Assembly (NCBI RefSeq): GCF_028751035.1 | Contig: NZ_CP063533.1 | Span: forward strand, 1,116,001-1,180,000 | Length of the DNA stretch: 64,000 bases | Origin: Helicobacter winghamensis ATCC BAA-430 | GTDB taxonomy: Bacteria > Campylobacterota > Campylobacteria > Campylobacterales > Helicobacteraceae | Direction of reading: 5' to 3' | Shown: positions 8,017-18,024 of the stretch, in pieces | Position numbering within the stretch: the stretch's first letter is position 1 | How the letters are laid out: each line of letters begins with the position of its first letter | The notes under the pieces: model-generated | Databases searched by the model: none | Told to the model about the DNA's origin: nothing | The model's input: only the letters and a program-made list of their open reading frames with translations | Position numbers and translations under genes: made by a program

Positions 8017-10848
8017 TTGAATTCTAAGGATTCTCCACTAGATAACATCATCATCACAAATGCCAAAGAAAACAATCTTAAAAATATTAATCTTAGCATT
8101 CCTAAAAACAAGCTTGTTGTGCTAACAGGGCTTAGTGGAAGCGGTAAAAGCACACTAGCCTTTGATACACTCTATGCAGAAGGGCAACGCAGATATATAG
8201 AATCGCTCTCAAGCTATGCAAGGCAGTTTTTAGATAAAATTGGCAAGCCTGATGTGGATAAAATTGAAGGGCTAACTCCAGCTATTGCCATTGATCAAAA
8301 AACAACAAGCAAAAACCCTCGCTCAACCGTTGGCACAATCACAGAAATTTACGATTATTTTCGCTTGCTTTTTGCTCGCATTGGTATGCAACATTGTCAT
8401 TTATGCGGTAAGCTTATCTCACAAATGCACGCAAGTGATATTATTTCTGAAGTGTTAAAAATCAAAGAAGATTCTAAGATTCTAATCCTATCCCCCATTA
8501 TCCGCGAAAAAAAGGGAAGCTTTCAAGAAAAGTTGGAATCCTTACGCCAAAAAGGCTATATTAGAGCGCAAATTAATGGCGTTTTAGTGCGATTAGATGA
8601 AGAAATCAATCTTGCAAAGACAAAAAAGCACACCATTAAAGTTGTAATTGATCGCGTTGTGGTTAAGGCTAATAATAAAGAAAGAATCGCTCAAGCCATT
8701 GAAAAAGCGCTCAAAGAATCCTATGGTGAAGTAGAAATTGAAATTTTAAATGACGATAAAGAAAAGCCCACACTTGTGCATTTTAGCGAACATTTAGCTT
8801 GCTTTGATTGTAAAGTTTCTTTCACTCCCTTAGAACCCCTTAGCTTTTCGTTTAACTCCCCAAAAGGTGCTTGCCCAAAATGCGATGGCTTAGGAATCCG
8901 CTACACCATTGATACCAAAAAAATTATTGATAAAAGCCTACCCCTAGCAGAAGGTGGAATCAAAATTTTTTATGGCTTCAATAAAAGCTACTATAACGAG
9001 CTTTTTCGCGCTTTCTGCCTTGCAAATTCTATCAATCCCAAAACAAGTTTTGAAGATTTAGAAGAATACCAACAAAAGTTAATTCTTTATGGAAATAGCG
9101 ATGAAGTAGAATTTAGCTGGAAAAATACAAAGCTTAAACGCCCTTTTGCAGGCGTGATTGCTATTGCTTATGATATGTTTAAAGACAATAAAGACTTAGG
9201 CGATTATATGAGTGAAAAAACTTGTGAAGCCTGCAATGGACACCGCTTACTTCCACAAAGTCTAGCCGTTAAAGTCTCTAGTAAAAATATCGGAAATTTA
9301 CTAGATTTGCCCATTGAAGAATGCTATGGATTTTTTGCAAACCCTAAAAACTTCGCACATTTAAACACACAAGAAAAAATGATTGCCGAGCCGATTTTAA
9401 AAGAGATTTGCGAGCGTTTATACTTCCTTTATGATGTGGGCTTAGGGTATTTAAGTCTAGGGCGTGATGCAAGAAGTATTAGCGGTGGGGAATCCCAGCG
9501 CATTAGAATCGCAAGTCAAATAGGTAGCGGACTTACAGGGGTAATGTATGTGTTAGATGAACCTAGCATTGGACTTCACGAAAGAGATACGCTAAAGCTC
9601 ATTAAAACGCTAAGAAGCTTGCAACAAAAGGGTAACTCTGTAATTGTTGTAGAACACGATAAAGAAACCATTGAACACGCGGATTTTATCGTAGATATTG
9701 GACCCGGAGCTGGGAAGTTTGGCGGAGAAGTTGTTTTTAGTGGAAATCTCACACAACTTTTAAAGAGTAAAACCCAAACCGCACAATATTTAAATGGAGA
9801 AAAAAAGATTGAATACTTTATGCGCAGAAAGCAAGATTCTTGGATTGAAATTTGCAATGTCAATATTAATAATATCCATAATCTAAGCGTGCAACTTCCT
9901 TTGGGAAATTTTGTTTGTATCACAGGCGTTAGTGGAAGTGGCAAAAGCTCTTTAATCTTACAAACCTTGCTTCCAGTGGCACAAGAACTACTAAACAATA
10001 GCAAAAAGGTTAAAAAAGTTGATGGTGTGGAAATCATCGGCTTAGAAAAGCTTGATAAAGTGATTTATCTTGATCAAAGCCCAATAGGACGTACTCCGCG
10101 CTCAAACCCAGCAACTTACACAGGTGCAATGGACGAAATTAGAAATATTTTTGCACAAACCAAAGAAGCGCAAATTAGAAACTATGGAATCAGTCGCTTT
10201 AGCTTTAATGTTAAAGGTGGGCGTTGCGAAAAGTGTATGGGGGAAGGTGAGATAAAAATTGAAATGCACTTTTTGCCAGATATTTTAGTCAAATGTGATG
10301 CGTGTAATGGCACGCGCTATAACGCACAAACCCTAGAAGTTGTTTATAAGGGCAAAAATATCGCCGAAGTGCTTGCTTTAAGCGTTGATGAAGCTTGTGA
10401 GTTTTTTGCCAAGATTCCAAAAATTTACCAAAAGCTAAAAACTCTCCAAGATGTAGGGCTAGGCTATATCACACTAGGGCAAAATGCCATTACTCTAAGT
10501 GGCGGAGAAGCCCAAAGAATCAAGCTTGCCAAAGAATTAAGTCGCAAAGATACAGGCAAAACGCTCTATATCTTAGATGAGCCCACCACAGGCTTACATT
10601 TTGCTGATGTAGATAGACTTGTGCGCGTGTTGCACCATTTAACAGATTTAGGTAATAGCGTGATTGTGATTGAACACAATTTAGATATGATAAAAAATGC
10701 TGATTTTATCATAGATATTGGACCAGAAGGCGGAAATAATGGGGGCTTAGTGGTAGATAGTGGCACGCCAGAGAGAATTGCTAAAAGATACAAAAAAACA
10801 GGCAGCCACACAGGTAAATTTCTAGCAAAAGAATTAGGAATCCATTAA
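8017..10848 (+). CDS. uvrA: excinuclease ABC subunit A
   Basis: DNA damage-recognition ATPase of nucleotide excision repair, 943 residues. Two ABC modules are visible. Module I has Walker A GLSGSGKST at 38-46, a zinc site starting CHLCGKL near 127, signature SGGESQRIRIASQ near 489 and YVLDEPSIGLH. Module II has Walker A GVSGSGKSSLI near 634, the second zinc finger CEKCMGEGE and KCDACNGTRY, signature LSGGEAQRIKLAKEL near 827 and YILDEPTTGLHFADV. The start is TTG at 8017 with AAAGG upstream; no better ATG exists. It stands alone, with its own promoter. Confidence 0.97.
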   Translation: MNSKDSPLDNIIITNAKENNLKNINLSIPKNKLVVLTGLSGSGKSTLAFDTLYAEGQRRYIESLSSYARQFLDKIGKPDVDKIEGLTPAIAIDQKTTSKNPRSTVGTITEIYDYFRLLFARIGMQHCHLCGKLISQMHASDIISEVLKIKEDSKILILSPIIREKKGSFQEKLESLRQKGYIRAQINGVLVRLDEEINLAKTKKHTIKVVIDRVVVKANNKERIAQAIEKALKESYGEVEIEILNDDKEKPTLVHFSEHLACFDCKVSFTPLEPLSFSFNSPKGACPKCDGLGIRYTIDTKKIIDKSLPLAEGGIKIFYGFNKSYYNELFRAFCLANSINPKTSFEDLEEYQQKLILYGNSDEVEFSWKNTKLKRPFAGVIAIAYDMFKDNKDLGDYMSEKTCEACNGHRLLPQSLAVKVSSKNIGNLLDLPIEECYGFFANPKNFAHLNTQEKMIAEPILKEICERLYFLYDVGLGYLSLGRDARSISGGESQRIRIASQIGSGLTGVMYVLDEPSIGLHERDTLKLIKTLRSLQQKGNSVIVVEHDKETIEHADFIVDIGPGAGKFGGEVVFSGNLTQLLKSKTQTAQYLNGEKKIEYFMRRKQDSWIEICNVNINNIHNLSVQLPLGNFVCITGVSGSGKSSLILQTLLPVAQELLNNSKKVKKVDGVEIIGLEKLDKVIYLDQSPIGRTPRSNPATYTGAMDEIRNIFAQTKEAQIRNYGISRFSFNVKGGRCEKCMGEGEIKIEMHFLPDILVKCDACNGTRYNAQTLEVVYKGKNIAEVLALSVDEACEFFAKIPKIYQKLKTLQDVGLGYITLGQNAITLSGGEAQRIKLAKELSRKDTGKTLYILDEPTTGLHFADVDRLVRVLHHLTDLGNSVIVIEHNLDMIKNADFIIDIGPEGGNNGGLVVDSGTPERIAKRYKKTGSHTGKFLAKELGIH

Positions 10849-10899
10849 AAACAAATTCCTTTTTCTTAAGGGTATTCCTTTAAGAATTCTTCCCTTAAC

Positions 10900-13800
10900 T
10901 TACCACCAATAACCAAGCTTCACAAATCCGCTATTATGAGCTGATGATTTATTTGAAAAATCACCATTATATATTACAGAAATATCCCAAGAATCACTAA
11001 GCGCATAGTTTAATCTTAAAGTTACATAATAATATGTGTTACCAAGCTCTGTTTTTGTGTTAAAAAGCTGGTTATTAACAATCACACCTTGTTCAAAATC
11101 ATCTTTGAAGTTAAATCTAACTCCACCCCCTAAAATAGTGCTTAAATTTTCATTCCATTGCGCTTGCCAACTTGCACCTAATTTTCCCATAAAGAGATTA
11201 ATATTATTATCTTGATAAATGTTGCATCGCATTGTAAAACCATCTACATTGACTCTATCATAACTAATTGCCAATTCCGGCGTTAATGTATGATTAGCCA
11301 CATAAAAATTCGCCCCAAACCCAGCTTCAAACCCATAAGAGTTAGAATCTGATTCCACACTCTCCCCTAAGCTTGCAATATCACTAGAAGTCAATACACC
11401 CCTTAACATTCCCTTAGCAAAGTAATCATAATCTGTTGTGCCACCTAAAGTTTTATAATAATTAACTCCCACATAAAATGTCGTATCATCAATACCTAAA
11501 TCCACAGCATTAACATCTGCCTTTTCTGCCCCTACAAAGAATCCCAAAACTCCAAAACATTCCCCAAACTCTTTTGCATTCCACTAATAATTCCATAAGT
11601 ATCACCCTCTAGGTTATCTCCTGTTGCCAAATCCACACTTGTGCTTGTGTAATATGGCATAACAAAGGTATGAGAATCTTTTGCGTATGTTTGATCTAAT
11701 ACATTAGAATCTGCTACCAAAGAAGCATATTTTTCTAGCTTTGGAATATCAACTTCTGCGCGATGATTCATTCTATCGTGTGCATTAAAGTTTGTTAGAG
11801 TAACATTTACCGCAGTTCCTACAACATTCCCTATAAAAGCAGATCTTGTTACAGAATTATTAACAGCATTTTGCGTAGAAGCTGCCGCAGTTGAACGCGA
11901 AGAATCCACCTTAATTTTAAAGCCGTCTGCAACTTCACTTCTTCCTGCTGCCATAGCTTCATCTTTTGTAAGAGTAGCTTTTTCAATGATAAAAATATCA
12001 TCAGTTGTTTTAAGATGTTCAAACTCCAACCCAGCAAATCCGCTTAAATCTTGAGAATTTAAGCCTTTAATCACAGCTAAATTGTCTATATTATACACCT
12101 TATTAAGTTCAAAATCTGCGCTTTTTGCAGGATCAATCATCACAGCATTATTTTCAAACTTCAATCCCACTTCCCCACCATTTGCAATTACGATTCTATT
12201 ATCAAAATCCACTTGCGCACTATCATAACTTTTAGCATTGCCTAAATTAGTTAAATGCCATTCTTTAATATTGATATTTCCCTCTTTTGCATCTAAATGC
12301 GCAGCATTTCTAGCACCTGTGATTTACCCCTATTAATCACATTAATCATCGTATCCACCCCACTCTTAATTACAGAGCTTGAAGCACTAGAATCTATATG
12401 CAAGAGACCTGTTTGTTCATTTCTAAAGTCAAAGATATTCTTAGCCCCTGCTGCTTTTATTGTGCTAAAAAGATTTGTATCCTTTGCAGTGATATTTCCA
12501 GAGTTTATAAAAGAATTAGATTCCACAGCATTACTTGCATAATCTAAAGACGCGCTAGTTAAGCTAATACCAACTTCATCTAAAGTTACTTTTCCTGTAT
12601 TTGTGAAGTTATGGATTGCCCCCTCATTGGCATTATCATTTTTATAGGTAAATTCTCCTGTATTAATAAAATGATAAATAATGCCACTATTATCAACTAA
12701 CCCACCTTTCATTACAGACATTTTTCCTGCATTTATTAGCTCGCCCACAACAGAATTATATGTAACAACGCCGATTTTTCCCTGATGTGTTACAGATCAA
12801 TCACGCCAAAATTTCTTAAAAAATCGTTGTTTGGGTCTGTAAGATTCCATACTCTCCTACATTAGCTATAAGCTCAAAATTCTCCGCTAGCACCACTTCC
12901 TTTGTCCAGCCGTTCCCATTAAGCAAACCCACAACGCTATTAGAATCTAAATTTCCAGTGATTTTTCCACCAAAGATAACTCTACCATTAATGCCCTTAT
13001 TATCCGCCTTTTTACCCTGACTTCCAATAACAGCCCCAACATTAGAAACACTAGACTTTGAAAAATCTATACCCCCTAAAAAAGCAATATCCCCATCAAT
13101 TAATCCACTATTATTAATAACATATTGATCATAAAGCGCAATGTTTAAGACTTTATCAAATACGATTCCATCCTTTAAAAGGGCTTCATTTAAAATCAAA
13201 TTTCCACTAATATCACTCGTAACAATCTCTCCAAATACGATTCCACCCTTTAAAGTGCCTGTATTTTTTATAAACGCTTCACCACTTATTTCATTATTTG
13301 CTTTGCTATAAGCAACTTCACCTTGGAATCTAATGCCACCATTTAAAACAGAGTGATTGCTAATTAAATGCCCTCCTCTTTGTGGGATAGAGATATGCTT
13401 AACCACACCTTTAAATGTGATTCCACCATTAATTTCCCCCTCATTAATAATTCCTGTTCCACCACTATAAATTTCACCAACCTTAGCCCCATTAAAAACC
13501 ATACCAGAAAGAATTTTGCCTTGATTTTTAATCCCCCAATTATATTCTGGACCAAATGGAACAGCAAAAACAAATAAATCATTTGCCAAAACTTGATTCA
13601 CATTAGCTTGTTGGGCAATCACAATACCCACATTCATACCACCTGCTTCATTGAAGCTAAGATCTTTATCCAATGCACCAAGTGACTCTGTAATATCTGC
13701 ATTAATCGTTGCAACACCGCTGTAAAAAGTAGAATCAAAAATAAGTTTTTTTAAAGAATCATTAAGATTAAAATTAACCATTGTAAATTTTTGATTTTTA

Positions 13801-14081
13801 TCCCCAAATATTAGCTCTTCTAAACCCTCTGTATTATTAACTTCAACCAATCTAGTGTTATTAGCGCTATCTGTAAGAATTGTTAAGGTTTTGTTGTGAT
13901 TATTCTGCGCCCCCGCCTTATCTTTTTCAATTGTTACATTCCCTTCTGCATTAATCACAGCATCGGTAATATCTACTTTAGAATCATCTGAAACATACAC
14001 AGCATTTGCACTACTTGCCAATAAACTTGCGCACACTAAAGAAAGCGCGAAACCCTTTGTGAAACCTTTGTTTTCTTTCAT
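10900..14081 (-). pseudogene. autotransporter adhesin-like gene broken by four frameshifts
   Basis: Type V secreted outer-membrane protein, now split into four reading frames. The start at 14081 follows AAGGAGAGAGA and encodes a signal peptide (MKENKGFTKGFALSLVCASL, cleavage likely after SSANA). A beta-helix-type passenger of short N/G-rich repeats (GGIVFGE, NSGLIDGDIAFLGG) follows, and a 12-strand-type autotransporter barrel at the end finishes FVKLGYWW. Frame breaks lie near 12841-12850 (YGNLTDPNNDFLRNFG resumes), 12790-12800 (GVIDL, then VTHQGKIGVV), 12323-12325 (INRGK, then ITGARNAAHLDA) and 11546-11554 (LGNVLG, then VLGFFVGAEK). Each is explained by one missing base; adding four restores about 1061 codons. 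The barrel resembles that of the intact autotransporter at 23071-27372, so they are paralogues. Confidence 0.9.
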
Positions 14082-14180
14082 TCTCTCTCCTTCAAATAGC
14101 AATACGCGAATTCTACTCAAAAAAAACGCAAGCCACTTAAAACTAAAAAATTATTAAAAATTTGGGAAGATTTGAAACAC

Positions 14181-14642
14181 TTAAAGACTTGCTTGGCGGA
14201 TTCCTTCATAAAGCACGATTCCAACACTTGTCGCAAGATTTAAACTTCTTGCGTTATTTTGCATAGGGATTGTGTAGCAATACTCTTGATTTGCGCTTAA
14301 AATCTCTTGAGATAATCCCGCGTCTTCTCGCCCAAAGTGGAGATATGCACCTGCTTGCATAGGGGCTTTATAATAAGGAATTTTCGTTTTTGTGGTTAGA
14401 AAAAAATGTGGCAAATTAGAATCAATAAAATAGGATTTAAAAAAGGATTCCGTATCAGCATATTCATAGACTTCTAAATGCTCCCAATAATCCATACCAG
14501 CGCGTTTTAACTCTTTTTGAGTAAGAGAAAAGCCAAGTGGATAGATAAGATGCAAAATTGTATTGCTAGCAAAGCATAATCTACCTATATTTCCTGTATT
14601 TTGTGGAATACGCGGCTGATGTAGAACAATATGGAATTGCAT
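14181..14642 (-). CDS. trmL: tRNA (cytidine(34)-2'-O)-methyltransferase
   Basis: SPOUT-class methyltransferase of 153 residues that modifies the wobble base of certain leucine tRNAs. The single-domain length and motifs fit TrmL: HQPRIPQNTGNIGRLCFASN at the start, LIYPLGFSL, HFGREDAGLSQEIL as the knot loop and IPMQNNARSLNLATSVGIV at the carboxy terminus, where SAM binds in the deep knot. Its ATG lies two bases after the stop of the small upstream gene, suggesting coupling. Confidence 0.93.
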   Translation of the reverse strand: MQFHIVLHQPRIPQNTGNIGRLCFASNTILHLIYPLGFSLTQKELKRAGMDYWEHLEVYEYADTESFFKSYFIDSNLPHFFLTTKTKIPYYKAPMQAGAYLHFGREDAGLSQEILSANQEYCYTIPMQNNARSLNLATSVGIVLYEGIRQASL

Positions 14643-14644
14643 AA

Positions 14645-14863
14645 TTATCCTTCTAGGTTTAATGGCGACTTGAAAGTAGAATCTTTTTTAACTTCTGTTG
14701 TTTTAAAATCTTTTGGATAATGTTTAGAGCCTTGCAAAAGGGCTTTTAACACAAGCGCGATTGCATAAGTATTGCGCTTGCAAAACTTTGAAAATTGATA
14801 TTTTATAATGTTATGCTTAATTTCTGCTTCTTGTGTATTTTGTGTACTTTGCACGCTTTGCAT
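14645..14863 (-). CDS. small protein of unknown function
   Basis: A 72-residue basic, soluble protein with no motif I recognise. It is rich in Gln, Thr and Lys at the start (MQSVQSTQNTQEAEIKHN) and has a central stretch FCKRNTYAIALVLKALLQGS. It is placed tightly between the thioesterase and trmL genes on the same strand, has AAAGGGGAG before its ATG, and has no competing gene on the other strand, which supports it being real. No function is proposed. Confidence 0.6.
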   Translation of the reverse strand: MQSVQSTQNTQEAEIKHNIIKYQFSKFCKRNTYAIALVLKALLQGSKHYPKDFKTTEVKKDSTFKSPLNLEG

Positions 14864-14890
14864 AACTCCCCTTTATGCTTGCTTTAGCTG

Positions 14891-15370
14891 TTAGATTTCT
14901 TTTTTTGCTAATTCTATGCGCGCAGCTTTGCGCTTTTTAGCATTTTCATAGCGGCGTTTTTCTACGGGAGTTTTTGGCTCTAGTGGTGGGACTTTTGTAG
15001 GTTTGCCCGCGCTATCTACGCACACCATATTAAAATACGCGCTATTTGTGTGCATGACGGTGCGCTTTTGAATATCTTCAGCGATAACTTTGATTCCAAC
15101 TTCCAAGGAACTATTGCCTGTATAATTGACAGAAGCAAGAAAGGTAACAAGCGAACCTACTTCAATAGGATATTTGAAATTTACGCTATCAACAGAAAGT
15201 GTAACGCAATAGTTTCCACAATAGCGTGCAGCACAAGCATATGCAACTTGATCTAAGAATTTTAAAATATCACCGCCATGAACGCGTCCTTTGAAGTTTG
15301 CAACTGCAGGCGTCATTAAGATAGACATTGTTAAAGACTTGGTATCAAAGACATTTTCTAAATCATTCAT
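14891..15370 (-). CDS. acyl-CoA thioesterase, hotdog fold
   Basis: A 159-residue hotdog-fold hydrolase of the YciA/BFIT type that cleaves acyl-CoA in the cytosol. The sequence LTMSILMTPAVANFKGRVHGGDILKFLDQVAY is laid out as in the family, with GxVHGGDILKFLD being the start of the hotdog helix and bearing the active-site Asp. VTLSVDSVNFKYPIEVGSLV forms the central strands. The carboxy tail is Lys/Arg rich. First of a three-gene minus-strand run with the small unknown gene and trmL. Substrate chain length cannot be told. Confidence 0.88.
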   Translation of the reverse strand: MNDLENVFDTKSLTMSILMTPAVANFKGRVHGGDILKFLDQVAYACAARYCGNYCVTLSVDSVNFKYPIEVGSLVTFLASVNYTGNSSLEVGIKVIAEDIQKRTVMHTNSAYFNMVCVDSAGKPTKVPPLEPKTPVEKRRYENAKKRKAARIELAKKEI

Positions 15371-15480
15371 TTTAGATTCCTTTTTTGTGGATTTGGCGTT
15401 ATCTTAGCATTTTTTTGTAGGATTTTTGCAAAAAGGGATAAAAATCTTTAACTTTTTATGCCATTGTTACGATTATGGGC

Positions 15481-15486
15481 TATAAT
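15481..15486 (+). promoter_or_regulatory. putative -10 box for murG
   Basis: A perfect TATAAT 30 bases before the murG start, preceded by GGGC, in the divergent spacer with the thioesterase gene. Confidence 0.5.
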
Positions 15487-15515
15487 GCGCAGAATTATTT
15501 TGCTAAGGTGATTTT

Positions 15516-16628
15516 ATGCGTGTGGTAATAACTGGCGGTGGCACTGGGGGACATTTAAGTGTAGCTAGAGCATTTTTGCGCGCCTTTGTGGCTAAAGGCT
15601 GGGAATGTGCTTTTATTGGCTCTAGTGGCGGACAAGATAGAATGTATTTTGAAAAAGAATCAGATTTTAAGCAAAAGTGGTTTTTGCAAACGCACGGAGT
15701 TGTTAATCAACGCGGAATCGGACTTTTAAAATCACTTTGGAAACAAGCGTGCGCGCTAAAAGAAGCGTGTAGAATCCTAAAGGAGTTTCAAGCCGATTTT
15801 GTGCTATCTGTGGGAGGATACTCTGCTGCACCAGCAGCTTTTGGGGCGTGCTTGTTTAAAATACCTTTAATAATCCACGAACAAAACGCAGAGATTGGGC
15901 GATTAAATAGACTTTTAAAGCCCTTTGCTAAGGTGTTTTTTTCATCATATTTAGAAAACTCACCGATTAAATTTTATCCCATAAGTAGTGTATTTTTTGA
16001 AAAAGCTAGGGTTAGAAATAAGATTGAAAATGTGCTATTTATGGGAGGCTCACAAGGCGCAAAAGCGATTAATAACTTTGCTTTAAGTGTGATTGGCACA
16101 CTAAAAAGACGCGGAATTAAAGTATTTTTACAAAGCGGAAAGGCAGATTTTACACGCGTTATAGAAGAATGCAAGAAAGAAAATCTAAGCATTGGAGTGC
16201 TTGGGGAGCTAGAATTAAAAAAGCTAGATTCTAAAATCAAAAAAGTCAATTTAGATTCCATAAATAGCGTTGATATTGTGGTGTTTGACTTTTATGATGA
16301 TATGGCTAGCGTGTATGGGCTATGTGATTTTGTTGTGTGCAGAGCTGGGGCTAGCTCGCTGTGGGAATTATGCGCTAATGGCTTGCCAGCGCTTTTTGTG
16401 CCTTATCCCTATGCAGCGGGAAATCATCAATATTATAATGCGAAGTTTATTGAAGAAAAAGGGCTTGGATTTTTATGCTTAGAGAAAGATTTATTTAATG
16501 AAGTGCTATGGGAATGCTTGGAGCTTTTAGAAGATAAAATCACACAAATAAGTGAAAATCTACAAAAAGAATGTTCCCTAAATGCAACCAAGCAAATGTG
16601 TGAGATTATAGCAAGAAAGCTTTGTTAA
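15516..16628 (+). CDS. murG: UDP-GlcNAc--undecaprenyl-PP-MurNAc-pentapeptide GlcNAc transferase
   Basis: Makes lipid II from lipid I at the inner face of the cytoplasmic membrane. The 370-residue protein shows VVITGGGTGGHLSVARAF at the start (first glycine loop), SVGGYSAAPAAFGACL and HEQNAEIGRLNRLL (second loop and acceptor site), LFMGGSQGAKAINNF (third glycine loop) and, in the donor-binding half, VVCRAGASSLWELCANGLP and PYPYAAGNHQYYNA. A GT-B fold with all hallmarks intact. It stands alone and converges with the apt remnant, 19 bases apart. Confidence 0.96.
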   Translation: MRVVITGGGTGGHLSVARAFLRAFVAKGWECAFIGSSGGQDRMYFEKESDFKQKWFLQTHGVVNQRGIGLLKSLWKQACALKEACRILKEFQADFVLSVGGYSAAPAAFGACLFKIPLIIHEQNAEIGRLNRLLKPFAKVFFSSYLENSPIKFYPISSVFFEKARVRNKIENVLFMGGSQGAKAINNFALSVIGTLKRRGIKVFLQSGKADFTRVIEECKKENLSIGVLGELELKKLDSKIKKVNLDSINSVDIVVFDFYDDMASVYGLCDFVVCRAGASSLWELCANGLPALFVPYPYAAGNHQYYNAKFIEEKGLGFLCLEKDLFNEVLWECLELLEDKITQISENLQKECSLNATKQMCEIIARKLC

Positions 16629-16647
16629 AACTTTCTTATCTCTTAAA

Positions 16648-17196
16648 CTATAAATCCAACAAACTATACACTTTAGTGCGCTCACGCATTGCCTCTGCGC
16701 CTTTTAAATCTTGGAGATTAATAATAAAACAAGATTCCACGCATTTTGCGCCTGCTTGCTTAATAAGATTTGCCGCGGCAAGTGCTGTGCCACCTGTGGC
16801 AATTAAATCATCAATTAATAAAACATTTGGAATCTCTTTTTGCGCGTTTTTAAAAGCGTCAATATGGATTTCAATCTAACTAAAGCCATACTCTAGTGTG
16901 TATTTTTCTGAAATTGTTGTGTAAGGAAGTTTTCCTTTTTTACGGATTGGCACAAAACCAATATTTAGCGCATATGCTAAAGCCGCCCCAAAGATAAAAC
17001 CGCGACTTTCAATCCCTGCAATAAAATCTAAATCATAGCTTTCATAACGCTCTTTTAAATGGTTTATAGTAAGCGCAAATGCTTCTTTATTGTTGATGAG
17101 CGTAGTAATATCGCGAAAAACGATTCCGGGCTGTGGATAATCGTGGATTATGCGGATTGAGTCTAGCAAGAACTTCTTAATTTCTGGCTGTAACAT
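16648..17196 (-). pseudogene. apt: adenine phosphoribosyltransferase with in-frame amber stop
   Basis: Purine salvage enzyme turning adenine and PRPP into AMP. The ATG at 17196 follows AAAGGA; the frame runs through [34 protein letters not shown] and [21 protein letters not shown], then meets TAG at 16876-16878. The same frame continues after it with IEIHIDAF, the PRPP-binding loop [18 protein letters not shown] and [14 protein letters not shown] to a TAG at 16648. With the stop read as a residue, the length is 182, as in other Apt proteins, and E. coli has Gln (YGTDQLEIHVD) at that position, so CAG to TAG is the simplest lesion. The truncated 106-residue product lacks the PRPP loop and should be inactive. 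Confidence 0.9.
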
Positions 17197-17234
17197 TAGG
17201 ATTCCTTTATTTAAATGGTGTAAGTGCTGGTATT

Positions 17235-17981
17235 TTACACTATTTGCCACACAAATACACTTAAAAATCCTAGAAACAAAAACGGCACAAAGGGAATCAT
17301 TATCTCTTTATCCTTGCGTAAAATCCGTAATGCTAGGATAAAAACTAACGCGTAAAATGCGGAGAGAAAAATCGCTACCGCTCCATAAAATACGCCAAGC
17401 ATGCAACCTATCGCGCCAAAAAGTAGCAAATCGCCCTCCCCTAGCGTTTCCTTACCTGCAAGATAGCTAACAAAAAGTCTTAAAAGTGTGGCAAAACCAA
17501 TAAAACTTAAACAAACAATGCACACAAATAAAGGCTCATCAAAATACAAAATGCCAAAGGTTAAACCAAAAGCTAGAGTTAGGAAGTTTAGAGAATCTGG
17601 GATTGTTAGAAAATGTGTATCAATTACACTTAATACATAAAAAAGCAACACGAAAAAAAAGAGTGCTAGCGCGCTTGGTGTAGCAAGAAAATAAAAATAA
17701 CAAAAAAATGCTAAAACCGCTCCAAAACACTCACTTAAAAAATAAAAAGTTGGAATCTTTTTTTGACAATGGCGACATTTCGCCCTTAAAATAAAAAAGC
17801 TAAAAAGCGGAATCTTATCGCGCCAAAGTAGCGGTGTGTTACACTCTATGCAAAAAGAGTTTGGGAGAAAAATGCTAAGATTGCGCGGGATTCTGTGGAT
17901 TAAAACATTAGCAAACGCGCCAAAACTCGCCCCAAAAGCTAGGATAAAAAACCAAATTATTATTTCGCTTAACGCTTGCAT
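17235..17981 (-). CDS. prepilin peptidase, A24 family
   Basis: Bifunctional membrane aspartic protease/N-methylase for type IV prepilin-like proteins, 248 residues. The amino-terminal part [20 protein letters not shown] precedes the four-cysteine domain (CIEC and CRHC, residues about 45-80). About seven or eight hydrophobic segments follow. The catalytic aspartates are in [13 protein letters not shown] and [12 protein letters not shown]. No pilin gene is nearby; in Campylobacter related peptidases serve DNA-uptake or type II-like secretion systems, so a competence role is possible but not shown. It is 38 bases upstream of apt on the same strand. Confidence 0.9.
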   Translation of the reverse strand: MQALSEIIIWFFILAFGASFGAFANVLIHRIPRNLSIFLPNSFCIECNTPLLWRDKIPLFSFFILRAKCRHCQKKIPTFYFLSECFGAVLAFFCYFYFLATPSALALFFFVLLFYVLSVIDTHFLTIPDSLNFLTLAFGLTFGILYFDEPLFVCIVCLSFIGFATLLRLFVSYLAGKETLGEGDLLLFGAIGCMLGVFYGAVAIFLSAFYALVFILALRILRKDKEIMIPFVPFLFLGFLSVFVWQIV

Positions 17982-18024
17982 TTTACGCTCTTTTTGCTAG
18001 AATTTTAGCCAAAAAAGGCAGGAT

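Noticed and set aside
10866-10898. TTAAGGG and CCCTTAA inverted repeat between uvrA and the broken autotransporter as terminator
   Set aside because: Only 7 bp with a 19-base loop and no T run on either strand; too weak to list.
16622-16879. 85-residue plus-strand frame downstream of murG
   Set aside because: It is antisense to the 3' part of apt, which is clearly the coding strand.
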